Positions 24,095 to 35,891 of a DNA stretch of 64,000 nt are shown here, one piece after another; positions within the stretch are counted from its first letter, which is position 1, and the number at the start of each line of letters is the position of its first letter. A model generated the notes under the pieces. The model was not told where the DNA came from and made no database searches. It saw nothing but the letters and a program-made list of their open reading frames with translations. The position numbers and the translations under genes are program-made. The stretch covers positions 5,297,518 to 5,361,517 of the forward strand of contig CAJSYZ010000001.1 of assembly GCA_910574455.1 (NCBI GenBank), read 5' to 3'. This DNA comes from Trichaptum fuscoviolaceum. Taxonomy: Eukaryota; Basidiomycota; Agaricomycetes; Hymenochaetales; Trichaptaceae.

Positions 24095-24901
24095 GGCGTA
24101 CGACGAGCTGGAGTGTCCTCAACGGACAGCTGCAGGATAGTGGGCGACGCCGTGCTGGCGATGGTGAGAGGCAAGTGACTGTACACGACAGCGTCCAGAT
24201 GGCACGTAACTACAGGTGCTGTATAGCCGGCTTCGGAAACTACAATAGAACGGGCGCTTATTTGAAGGACCCGAAAACTCTGATATTCTCCCACAATTCA
24301 CTTCGGAACGTATTGTAATCAAGCTACTTATGATCTATCTTCATCATTATCTCTCAAAACATCTAATGAATCATATTTCAGTCATTTATCGCTCCTTTTT
24401 GCTCTGAATTAATCTGAAGCCGAGGTATATCTGTGTCCACCAAGCCAGCAAGCGGTGGTCGGGGTATTTATTTCGATCGTCCTTTTTCGGACAAAAAATG
24501 CGGGGCCCCACATTCGGCATTGCGGCAGGGAATGTTGCCAAATCGCCCTTCGTCGATCGAACAGCCGCTTGCGGATCGGAAAAATAGATATATTGTTGAT
24601 ATGATATACATCAGAGTACACCATGTAGATAGGATGAAGACAACAGTTAATCCCATAAATAATGCCAACGTAGTAAGTACATAACAGTGTAGAATGTGAC
24701 GGATGAACGGATGATGCGACGGAGAGAGAATGACTATTGATTGAATGAAGGATGAGCGGAGAAGATCAGAATAGAAATAAGGCAAAGGTGTGGAATGTGG
24801 CAGTAGTCATTGATCAAGTAAGTCCTTGAGTTCGAACGACGGAACAATCTGATAATGAAGCTCATTAAATCGTAATCGTGTAAAGATGATAAGGTCAAGT
24901 T
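24095..24901. other. Intergenic between the transhydrogenase and the CTLH gene
   Basis: Upstream flank of the transhydrogenase and downstream flank of the LisH–CTLH–CRA gene. No further gene recognised. Confidence 0.55.
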
Positions 24902-26334
24902 TTAACGTACATCTACATCCTTGTCCGGCTTGCTACTTGTGCGTGTTGTGGACGCGCGCTTCACCTGCGGTAGGGACGGCAGAGTAACCCCTGGAGGCCA
25001 CTGCCCTGGGGGAGGCAGCTTGTGATGATTGTCGTGCAATACCGACCAAACTGTCGACGTCTGTCGAGCAATAAGCTCTAGATTGGAGATAGTAGGCTTG
25101 GCAAGGCGGGCTATATTACGAGGTCATTCATCGTCAAATTTGACTGAGTTCAATGGGATGGACTTACACAAGATCGCACTGTTGACCTGCTCAGCGACAG
25201 CTTCGCGCCGACTCTGGTCGAAATAGTGCTTCATAGGACTTTCTTCCGGGATGCGGTATGCCAATAGACCGCCCACTGTACTCAGCTCTTTCCGATATAT
25301 CATCTTGATCTCCTTGTCCTGTAGCGCTTCAACCTCCGCGTACACCCGTTGCGCACGATGCAGAAGCTCGACTTGACGCTTGTTGCATTTATCATCAGAG
25401 ACAGACTTGCTATTGTCGGGGTTCGGTAGAGGAAATGCCCGTGCGCTCTCGATGAACCCTTGGATGCGGAGATTGAGCGCAATGTGTATGGGGTTCGTGG
25501 ATGTCTGCGAGGTATAGTTCACTCTCGCCTGCAGTGGTAAGGCAGCAGCATCTATCGATGATGACGAATATGCGGACGAGAAAGGTGATGTTGAAGGAGT
25601 GTCCCCTTCGTCATGATTAAGCACAGCGGGGAAATACGTGTTTAGGAGATGCGTGGCTTCGTCCACTTCTCCAGCAAGAATTTTCGTCTTGATGTCTACG
25701 AGAATAGAGTGTCGTAAGCCTTTAATCAGTTCTTCTAGCCAGATACTACAGATATGTATAAGAATGAAGTGAGAATTAATGAGAAGCTTTTCGCCACATA
25801 ATTGGCGAGCAAAATTCTCAAGTTAATGGAAACTCACCTCCTCGTAATCTGACTATTTCCTGTTCCGCCGCAGGGATGTCCTCTAAACCATTCTCTCTTT
25901 TATCCTCACGGTCATCTCCAATGACCATGCACGTGTCTTCGTCGTCCGCAGAGGCAGTGTCCCCGTCGAGTAGCATGCCTGCTTTGTGCGTGTGAGAACG
26001 GATGTCCGCTGCATGCCCACTCTCTAGCCTTGTCGTAACCACGCTTTCTTTGGCGAATGCCCGAGCAGTGTCGACATACGAGCTATGCAGAAGGAAGTCC
26101 AGTACGATCTCTCGCTAGCATAGCAGTTGAGCTTTTGCTTTCAAGTAACTGAGCCAGTTACTCACCAGGAGCTTTGAAGTAGGTTGGTATGCCGCTTCGC
26201 CCACCTCGTCGCCGTCTACTAAAACACGGCTTAACATCCGGCCAAAACCAAAGGGACTGGTCCTTTTGAACAACAATAGCTTCAAGGTTCGGAAGAGCAC
26301 TTCGATGAAGGTGTAGGTGCAGGTCGTTTGACAT
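24902..26334 (-). CDS. LisH–CTLH–CRA domain protein (RanBPM/Gid family)
   Basis: Four exons: 26334..26166, 26110..25838, 25695..25168, 25110..24902 (392 aa, phases consistent). After a ~55-residue N-terminus come a LisH-like segment (EIVLDFLLHSSYVDTARAFA), an acidic linker, a CTLH segment (DIKTKILAGEVDEATHLLNT), a Ser-rich insert and a CRA-type end (YRKELSTVGGLLAYRIPEES…EAVAEQVNSAIL). Proteins with this domain series are subunits of the Gid/CTLH E3 ubiquitin ligase or its RanBPM-like scaffolds. No SPRY domain is seen, unlike Vid30/RanBP9, so it is nearer to the Gid8 layout, though longer. The exon 2 acceptor was chosen among two close AGs to keep the frame. A MITE begins only 67 bp upstream of the start codon. 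Confidence 0.85.
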
Positions 26335-26401
26335 GAGCAGTCCTCACCGTCATGGCGCGAGCCTGGAGGGCTGTCGGTCACTGGCACGTGATCATAGCCT
26401 G

Positions 26402-26886
26402 AGGACCCCCGGCAGTCATAATACTGGATGGGTCTTATCCGGAATTTTTTTTTCAAATTTTCTTAGTATCCAGAATAGAGCAGGCCTGGGAATTTCAGGC
26501 ACTCCTTTTATCCGGATTGGAACATAAGCCTTCGGCAGCGGCCCATTTATCGGACACCCACCAGGTGTCGGATATGGGCTTGGTTATCCAAATCCGGAAA
26601 GGAGCTCCGGCAATCAAACAAGTGGTACTTGTGCCGGGCTGCTGCCGGTGTCCTCCGCTTACAAAATCTAAGCCGGTAATTTAAGTTTTAGGACCGGCAC
26701 CCGGTCTTTTTTAAAAGTTTAGTACCAATTGGGGTAGTATTGTTAGCCGGATTTCAAGCAATAATAATTTACTTAGGATTTTTCAAAACTTGTCTCCTCT
26801 TATCCGGAAAAGACTAAGTTATCTCAAACTTTCGAAAAATCTATCCGGACAGTGCGGAGGCCTGTGAAGGGATTGCCGGGGGTCCT
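26402..26886. mobile_element. MITE, second family, copy 1
   Basis: About 485 bp bounded by inverted ends reading AGGACCCCCGGCARTC (left, and reverse complement of right). The interior is rich in CCGG-containing motifs with a long T run and no coding. It shares several blocks in the same order with 35108–35604: TGGGTCTT near the left end, GTGCCGGG, ACCG.CACC, CAAGCAAT and CTCCTCT..TCCGGAAA-like near the right. Exact ends and target duplication are not resolved. Confidence 0.7.
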
Positions 26887-29800
26887 GTAACCACCGCCGG
26901 CAATGACGACTTACCTTTTACCCTTTTTGTTTGACTTCACCTTTCAACCACAATTGTATCATGTCTTTCCTCTGACTTGCTGGCAGGGAAATTGAAGTTG
27001 ACCCCGCTACAAAGGTATTCTGAACTTCTTACTCTAAATCTTGTGTCCAGTAAGTGAAAGCACAAATAAGAAAGGTGACGATATCCTCATTAAACATGCA
27101 CAGACGTATCTTGCGGTCCTCGGTAAGTTATTTTTTTCGTCTGAATTGTTGAATGTGAGCCCATACCCCATGACTGAGCACTGACAACATAGTGTAACCG
27201 TGCAGATAGCGGGTCATTTGAAAGGTCGAATCTATCGATCTCTGGCCTTTCTTTGATTAGCTTCGCGAATCTGCTTGGAGCGCCTGATGAATGATGATCG
27301 TGGACGACAACCATGGCTCGAAATGCAACTATTTCTTACTAGGAATCAGAGATAGATTTACTCCTGGTACTACGAGGGTCAGCATGCCTGGTCATGGGGA
27401 CAACGGAACTTTCGAGGTGAGTAACCGTCAGGCTTCGTTTTCTCGTCCTTGCAAAGTTCGATTAATATCCCTCTTAACCTCGACAATGCCAGTTCTTCTT
27501 CTCTTGGCAGGGCTGCAAATGCGCGACTCTTATCTCTGCAAGGAGAAAGATCATATAATACGGTGATTGATCCACCTAATTCCCAATTGGGCCAAGCTGA
27601 TTAGGAGGAAAATATGTTTTGACATTTTTCATAGCTGGTCAAGCTCCAGTGCTTAGATTTCGGGCGCCGGAAGTCACTGTCATTATTTGCTCCAATCGTC
27701 CCGATCTCTCAGCCCTCACGCTTCGAGGAGGCAGCTGCCTGTCCCGGGACACAGATACCGGAAAGGATCCACTTATCTCTATCCGTTGGGCAGGATGTAG
27801 CTTTCCACCGAAGACTTGTGAAGAAATATCCAGCATTGGGGACTACAGGCTCACCTTGGATGTCCTTCCTGTAGGAAATGTGCAAGCCTAGAATCGTAGC
27901 GGATCTAGAGAGTTCCACGAACAACGGGCGAGCCCGTTCGCCGAGCTTCGGAATTCTCTTGGTTTCCCTACGGTTCCAAGCTATTGTCGGTAGGATCACA
28001 GCCGATGGTAAACTCGAGCTTAGCAACATAGACGCCTTGTTTCGCCGTTCCTGCGAGGCGGTAACATATCCCTTACCGCGGTTGACTGCGCGCGGAAAAC
28101 CCCTAAACTAACTACTTTAGATCACGCTTACTTGTACGACCCTTCAAGATAGGAGAATCGTTAGCTTGAATACGCCGCGTTCCTTTCTTCAGACTAAGCC
28201 AAGGTTAACGCTCCAAGAACCCAACACGCCCCCCCTTTTGGTGAGCATTTGTCACTCTTCGTTCACCGATCCTCCCTGCTGCGCTGACAAGTCTCTACAT
28301 ATTGCGATCAAAGACATTTGTCTCCATTCAGGTGAAAGAACTGTTCGGAAATGAACACCCTCATCCGATGCCCATATGATGCCATGGTGTGGTTGGATTC
28401 GTTTACGTGGCTTTCAGCGGAGCCAATGTCCGTGCAAGCGTAAAATATCGCAGAACCTTATCTCAAATCTATACCCCCACTTTTACACCTATCCGCCACA
28501 GTCGGATCGTAGTCTCATTTGCCTCACGACTTCTTGGCTCAGTGAATAGGTCCTTATCGCAATGTAAAGCAACCATTAATGAATTATTTTTCGTTTCTAT
28601 GACTTACTTGTCTCCTTGTACTAGAACCATCTACTCACGAGCAAAAATGGGACACTGGCTCAGTACTGTGACGTAGCAGCAATGGTTCCTTGCGCCAAAA
28701 GGCTCACCTAATTGTTCCGAATAGGAGGCGAGCCCCAGGCTAAGGTTATTGGTAACCCTGCGTACTAGTCACATCGGTGCTTTCCTTCTCCTTCTCCCTC
28801 GATTGGCTTGACGTTGACTTGCTCAATTTTTGCTCCGGTAGGATGTCATCAATTGCCACAAGAATATATTTTTGGGCGACACGTTGTCCACATTTCCGTA
28901 TTGATTTCTGTTGGGGTATATGGGGCTTCATTAAACTGTGATGCTCTTGCGCAACTACACGTATAGGGAAGCTTTACGGGCGCCGCCTGAGCCAGTCCTG
29001 CGGGTCTCAATTTCCAGGATCTTCGCATTTTACGATCGATCCCTTCAGTACTTCGTGATAACCCTTGCGCAGCTGCCTCGTTCTCGTCTTACTTATCGCC
29101 GAGCGTTGTGCCTTCTCCTGTCTGTTCTCAGTCCTGATCGAGAGCGGGGGTAAGGTGGTGCGCATCTTGACGTGCGTCGTGAAAAGTGGTAGTGTTTGTT
29201 ATTGACGCATTTGTGACTTCAGCTTACTTATCCATCCGCTTGAAATAGGAGAGTGAAGCCAGCGTCTGTCGGTACGTGAAGAAGAACAATTTACATTGTC
29301 AAATCTCACTAATGGATTTTCCCGAAATTAACTACAAGCAGGAAGACCGGCAAGAGGAACGTGTCCGCAATATTAGCGGCTTTTTCCGCTCTCAAACTTC
29401 TCTGTCCTGGGCTACCAGAGAAGCCGCGTACTTGGTCCGCAACTCCTACATATATTCAGATCATGCTTTGCGGCATTGGGTGTCAGTTTACCTTTGAATT
29501 ACGTCGCCTATCTCTCAGGCGTAGAGCAGTCTAACCAGAACAATCTCCTGGTGCACTTACGACTTGTTCATCTTTCGCTCATCCTGATTTACGTGAACAC
29601 GCTCAGTGTCAACAAGCGACACGAATGAACAATAACGTGTACCCGATGTATACCGAACGAGTCAGGCCCACCTTGACGAAGGAAATTTTGTGAGTATAGC
29701 TGTTCCTGCTCAGTCAAGCTTGATAGAAGGACGATATTTATGTGACTGCATCAATCGTTTGTTTGCCCCCTCCTTTTGCACAAGGTTCGTGTGGAGTGCG

Positions 29801-31951
29801 ACCACCACGGGATCCAAGCGTCTCACCGGGTCCTACACTCACTTGCAAAGTCACCCGCCGAAGACCGTCTCCAGTTATCGGAGAGATCAAAGCTTATTAT
29901 TCAGAACTATAAGTTTATCCGAGGACTTCTCGCAAGGACCAAAGATAAGTCCACTGGGCATAGTGTCATATTTTCAAGCTCGTTGATACTCCGGTTTATT
30001 CCCCGAAAAAGAATGAAGTCTGGATCGTTGCCCACAGACATCAAGTGCCGGAGGGAGCGACGCTCAACATATCCATAGTATTAAAAGTCTTCACAACTCT
30101 CGGATACCCTGATAGGGGCCATCTAAATGGCGAAAGGAAACTCTGCACGCCCTGTCTCTAAATCTGGGCCCTCCTACTCGACCAAGTATCTTCGTAATCG
30201 GAGTCGCGTGAGTGAACGAACATAGTTCCTTAAGCTAATCTCACTCCAGCGGAAGCTCGGGCTCAGGCTCCCAAACCAACAAGCCCGCCACGTGTAAGGA
30301 ACACATACACTAATTAATTGAAGACATGCCGAACCCGAATAGATTTAGGTAAGTAAACCACAACAGCTAAATTCTCATACTGGTCATCCATCATAACGCT
30401 AACTCATTCTTATAAATTTATCAGAGCTAAATACCTGCATTGTTCGGCTGAAAGAAAGCACGAGCATAGACATTTACAGTTCAGTTTGTCACTTGACATC
30501 GTTCCTCATGTTTATTTGCACGCTAGCGTGTAACCTATCCTTGAGATGGTGGCTCAAATTGTTGAACCGACTCGGAACTTAACTTAGCCTATTACATATC
30601 AACTTTATAATTGAAGCAATTTGTCCGTGACTAAATTCTTTGTGGTAGTACCTATCTCGATAATAGATCTCGCCATTCTGTATCAAATTTGTCGGATATT
30701 TAATCAAGATACAAGTGTCGATTTTTTTTTCCAGGGGTAATGTAATTTTCTTCTCAAATCGATGGATGGCTCAGAAGTGCCCGCTACGCTACCCAAATTA
30801 AGCGCAGAGTCTTCTTATCTTAAAGTCGGGCTTTGAAGTGCCCGGGGGGCAAGATCTGCACTGAACAGCGACCGATATCCTTGAATCATACATACTTGTA
30901 CATGTAATGTCGGTTCTGTAAGTGATGTAGTCCTGTGCATTCTGCCCGGTTTGGTTCATTTGCATTTTGCGCTAACCGAATCTTACTTACTGAATGGACT
31001 GACCCTTGACTAAAAGCTTACTACTGTAGTTTATTCATTAGGAAATTGAACTACAGATCCAATCTGTTTGTGCGACCTATCGTAATGGCTCCGAAAAAAG
31101 CTGTCACCTGCCTCCAGCTAATTGCAGGGCATTGCCGCATCTACTCTAAGTGTGAATAGATCTGATCTCCACTCTGGCTGTCACAATTCAGGTCGTCTAG
31201 GCTGAGAGACCGAGTTCCGTAGCTAGCGCCTGCGAGCCTATATAGACGGGTACGAAAGTCTACCGAAATGCAATCAACCCAACAGCTCTTTCTTCATCCT
31301 TTACTTCAAGCTTGTGCAATCATCCTCTAGGCTCCCCACTTCTTCTGGTGCCAATGTCTGCGATTCAAAGGCAACTCCCTGCGTTGGTCTTGCACTGACG
31401 GTTGGCGATTGCTCTTTGTTCATCGCCGACATTGCATTGGAAGCAATGTCGGGTCTGAGGCAGGATAGCAATAGCGCACTCGGATGCTATGCGGAATTTG
31501 AAGTCTAACGGACTTCCTTTTCTTTCGCCTGTTCTCGTTGGTTTTCTTATTTTGTTGAGCTCACGCGACCGGATTGACGGTCGGAACTTCTTTGCATACG
31601 TATTGGAAGCTGTGGGATTATAAAAAGAGCCACTTTCCGCGGCCAAAATCAATTGCTGGGGCTTATTAGAACTACTAGAACTAGATGACTTTACACGAGG
31701 CTACATCAATAAAGATGTCAGATGAAGTTAGAACGCCTTAATTAGGCGACCAAACCTAGATAGTGCTTAGACTTTCGCATTATATTAATGGAAGTGAAAG
31801 GATCGGCAATTGACGAGTATACATTCGGACTTCCTATTATAACATTTGAAGAGCTCTCACGTTAGCGGTTCTTGCTCCCACCTCTTGATCGATTAAGGTT
31901 CTTATTCCGTTTGCCCCTTTTACTCTCGTCCCCTCTCTTACACCGCCCAGG
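26887..31951. other. 5 kb gene-poor stretch
   Basis: Many short open frames on both strands but no exon chain, domain or RNA gene that I can support. A small hairpin (ACATTGC…GCAATGT) lies near 31.43 kb. It may hold decayed or unrecognised sequences, or an unrecognised non-coding transcript. Confidence 0.5.
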
Positions 31952-32731
31952 ATGCCTCGAATTCCATATGTGCTGCCAGCCCCCGGTGAATCGGCCATCG
32001 CGGATGGAATTCGTCTTCGGAGGCCAAACAAGGAATTGACTGTCCTGGATGGAATATTGTAATATAAACTCTGTTTTCTGTAATGAAGCTCATTCATTAA
32101 GCATGCGTGGGTTCCTGCAGGCTCAACGCGCCGGATATTGCGGCTGGCTACAACCAGCTGCTCAAGTCAATCAGGACTGCGAATAGCCTGCCAGCAGACA
32201 TCAGAGAGCTGATGGTAAGTTCGTCGACACAAAACCATTGCGAGAAGTGATACTTAACAAAGACTGCCCATGTATTGGCAGATCCTTCGTGTCGCAGCAT
32301 TGAATGGTGCAGCCTACGAATGGTAAGTCGGCCATAGTGTGGGCTGACGGCGCAAGTTGACAGAATCTATAACGTATAGGATCCAGCACGAGCCGCTTGC
32401 ACGTGCAGCAGGGATGACTTCTGGCCAACTTCGGGTCGTTCGCGATCTGACGCGCATTCCCGCGGAACCAACAGAGAGTCCCGAGGTCAAGAATAAGAAT
32501 CACCTGTCTCCGGCGCAAGCGGCAGCGCTTGTCTACACAGACTACATGACCCGGTTCGTCAAGGTGCCTCAGGACGCCTTTAATCGTCTTCGCAGCCACC
32601 TTGAAAACGATCAGCAGATGTTCGAAGTGACAGCAACGATCGCGAGCTACAACATGGTTTCTCGGCTCCTGGTGGCTCTCGATGTCGCCGATAAGGCAGA
32701 GGAAGATGTCCCACTTCCTGAGGGGGAGTGA
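31952..32731 (+). CDS. Carboxymuconolactone decarboxylase / AhpD-like protein
   Basis: Four exons: 31952..32058, 32121..32214, 32282..32322, 32380..32731 (197 aa, phases consistent). The helical AhpD-like fold is indicated by LNAPDIAAGYNQLLKSIR, LPADIRELMILRVAALNGAAYEW, HEPLARAAGMTSGQL and the second half LSPAQAAALVYTDYMTRFVKVP. Bacterial relatives act on carboxymuconolactone or in peroxide defence through a CxxC motif. No CxxC is present here, as in many fungal members, so the substrate is unknown and a peroxidase role is unlikely. Length matches fungal single-domain members. The gene stands alone in a gene-poor region. Confidence 0.88.
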
Positions 32732-35107
32732 AGATAGAGAAGTTAGTTGAATATAGCACGCGTAGATGAAAGTCGGCGAAGAAATCATTACCCGTTGACG
32801 TAGAGCTTTGCAATCGTACATCTACAATTGAGCTAAGACGGCAGCAAGGCTCTAGAGTTATCAGCAGGTGACCATTCAAGTGCTTCTCGTTGATGCGCCG
32901 AGTTCGCGTGAAAGACACAGCTTCAAGATAATCTGGTCATGCAGCAAGGAGATATGGCACGAGCTCGGACAGGGGCCAAGTGTACATAGCGCATACGGTA
33001 GGCGCACCTTATTAAGAGGCGATAAGCAATAGCTTTTCATACAATAGGAGCCTGTCAAGACGGAGCGTGCTTTTGCGCCTGACGGGGCCAGACTCTGCAT
33101 GGTCGCCAGTGTACCAACCGACCGGCTTGCGCCGTCTACTAGGACTGTGCAATAAAGCAATACAATAGCTAAGGTACGATATTCATACCTTCTCCTGGGA
33201 GACACGGAGGCACATCGTAGAAGCGTGAATATTAGCTGATTGAGTTGATGATTTATGGTCGATCACTTCAAGCAAAAGAGCCCGGGTGCCACTGCTGAGG
33301 TCACATGTACTGTTGCTCCTTGACTAGGCGAAAGACGTTCCCAATTTCTAAGAACAAACGCTGATAAGTCCCTCCATCGCGGTTTGTACGAGAAAACCAC
33401 AAGAGAGCTTCACTGTGAGATACACAAGGTAAGATTTTCGTCAAGGAGTTGTATAAGACAGAGCGTTACTCATCTAGTGACATATCGCAGCGATCTGGGA
33501 GAAGAGAGTTGGAGAACGTTTTCCGGGATTACGATTGCCAAAACAAATGATGGCATTGGACCTATTCTGAATTATTGACAGCAAGTTCTTTCCAATTCCT
33601 CGGAGACGAGAAGTACACCCAGGATGAAGTGGATAAAAAGCTTTTAATACAATCCATCGTCAAAATGACGATACTCCAGAGCACAAGGTGTTTAGGCGCA
33701 TGCAATGCCCATATGCAGTAGAAGCGAGCACTGGCAGATGATGTCTGCCCGAAGGAGAGATTTGATCGAAGTCTCACACCAATATCAGGCACCATCTTTG
33801 CCGTACTTAACAGGCTGTGGTCAGATGTGCGTAGAAGAGCAAGCGTACAGGGATTCGGCAGCCCTACGGGACTGTACTCAAATACTTAGGTAAAGATGAC
33901 CAGTCGATTGTTGACGGAAAACTCACCATCGCTGAAGGACAATGATAGTCCATCTGGAAATATCTCGTGAGCCTATAGTTACTCAAGACTCCAAGGTAGT
34001 TGTTATATTGAGGACCTTCAGCGACCCGACTGTGCCTCTCTTGAATTTCCTTCGCTCTCTTTATAAAGATAAGAAGTCTAAAGTCTCCATTTAAGTCAGT
34101 TCTATCTTCCCAATTTAACGTAAAGTCATACTAGCACTCGCCTTAAACCAGGGAGAGAAACGAGACTCAAACGATCAGCTTCTTCCAAATGCTAGTGGCT
34201 TCCATATCTGGTGCTTAGTAGTGTAACTGACTTCGCCGTACGATACATACCCCTCTTCCGAGAAAGCAGCCGATAGCTGCCTGAAAGTGAAGATCGATCG
34301 AAGCTCCCACACCAATATCAGGTACATCTTGGCTCTTCGAGTTCCTTCCAGTGTTATAAGAAGAACACGTGTACAATGATTTCGGCATTACTATGGGATT
34401 GCTCTGAACTAGTTAGGCAAAGACGATCAGTCAAGTTTCGGCTGGAAACTCACCGTCACTGAAGCACCACATATCATAGTCGACCAAGCTTGTGTGAACA
34501 TAGTACCATCGTTACTCACTAAGATTTTTTTTCGATGAGCTTCAGCGGCTCGCGTGTGCCTTATCTTGATCTATATTAACGATCAATAAGTCTACAACTC
34601 ACTACCATTCAGTATATCATCATCTCATCCTAGCAGTCGCCTTGTACCCGGAAGAAAAACCAAAATGATCAGCTTCTTTCAGGACGAATAATGCTTTATA
34701 TTTGACGTTTATTAGTAGATCTGACTTCGCCAAACGATCGATGTCCCTCTTTCGTTCGGGATCAATTACCATAATCCATAGCGTAGATCCTTCCATTTTC
34801 AAGTGGTATGCTTCTGTGTCATTATCGATGGCGTCCTGTCGGCCGTTGCCCCACAACACGCTGCTGGTCATATTCAAGTAGTCACTTTCGATCTAGAATT
34901 TCACGTAATGGAAAGAAAAATTACACATGCCGGGCCATCGCAGGCTCCAAGTCACGCTCATGGTTAACGATGCAATAAATGAGCTGGAGCTTGAAGCTCG
35001 AGGAAGGTAGGCAATTAGGGAGATGAACGAAGAAAGAGAAAAAAAAGGAGAAAAAAAACGCCGATGATTCGTTCCATCGGAAAATACCGAGCTTTACGTG
35101 ATCTTAC
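32732..35107. other. Gene-poor stretch with decayed sequence
   Basis: No intact gene. Contains the diverged tandem duplication described separately. An 85-codon open frame on the minus strand (34877–34620) looks like a relic. Confidence 0.5.
33764..34760. repeat. Diverged ~500 bp tandem duplication
   Basis: Two head-to-tail copies (about 33764–34260 and 34294–34760) share blocks in the same order: ATCGAAG.CTC.CACACCAAT, GAAAACTCACC-like followed by TCGCTGAAG/TCACTGAAG, CTTCAGCG.C, GATCAGCTTCTTCC/TTTC, and TGACTTCGCC. The offset falls from about 533 to 494 bp across the pair, so both carry indels. Minus-strand frames are broken in both, consistent with a decayed duplicated gene. Confidence 0.6.
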
Positions 35108-35604
35108 AGGACCCCGTAAGTTGGGTGGGTCTTTTCGGGCAGGTTTTCTCCAAATTGGGATTCTCCCAGCCGGATCAGAACAGGAATAGTAACTTCAAAG
35201 TTCAAACACTATTAGAAAGCAGAGGTCCTCTTATTTGAACCCATACCATCCGGGGCTAAATATCCGGATCCGGCAGTTGTTGAGTTTTCCGGGAGAAAGT
35301 AACTCCCGGAAAACTCAATAAATTCTTGTGCAGTGCCGGGTCTCAGCCGAGTCATTTCTCTGCCAGTGGGCCGATAACACAAAATTCCAAGACCGACACC
35401 AAGTTAAAAATATCCATTATATGTAGGTCTACTTCTGGGGGATTTGTCCAAGCAATTTATAAGATTTTTTTTTTTCAAGTTTGAAATTTTGCCTCCTCTC
35501 AGTATTCGGAAAGGACTATAGGCGTAGGGGTGAAAACGCCGAAATTGTAAGCAGAATGCGCGGACTCGGGAAGCATCCGAGTCTGTAGGGACTGCCAGGG
35601 TCCT
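35108..35604. mobile_element. MITE, second family, copy 2 (diverged)
   Basis: About 500 bp starting ACAGGACCCC and ending GGGTCCT. It shares ordered internal blocks with the element at 26402–26886, including TGGGTCTT just inside the left end and CTCCTCT…TTCGGAAAGGACTA near the right. The left inverted repeat is degraded compared with copy 1. No coding capacity. Confidence 0.6.
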
Positions 35605-35891
35605 TCATTACCTCGCGAATACCGTATCCGGCACACACACAGAGGCAATGTGTCTTCCACCAAACGGCCATCGACGCAAGGACAAGAAAGACTGCAAAGA
35701 GGAGCAAGAAAAATACATATATTCTTTTATTTTGTATATCTACCTAATTAACAATTGAACAATTGATTGCTTTTTCTACCCCTTTCCAAATCTCCGCATC
35801 CACTCTAACTGATCGATTCGGAGATGATCCGTCGTCGGTAAAACAAAAAAACAAACGTAACGGGAGAGTAGGATGAGTAGGGTGTACACAC

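Noticed and set aside
24835..24900. tRNA-like GTTCGAA motif
   Set aside because: The T-loop-like string stands alone; no A box or acceptor stem could be paired around it.
27619..27891. 90-codon open frame in the gene-poor stretch
   Set aside because: No recognisable motif, and neighbouring frames give no consistent exon chain.
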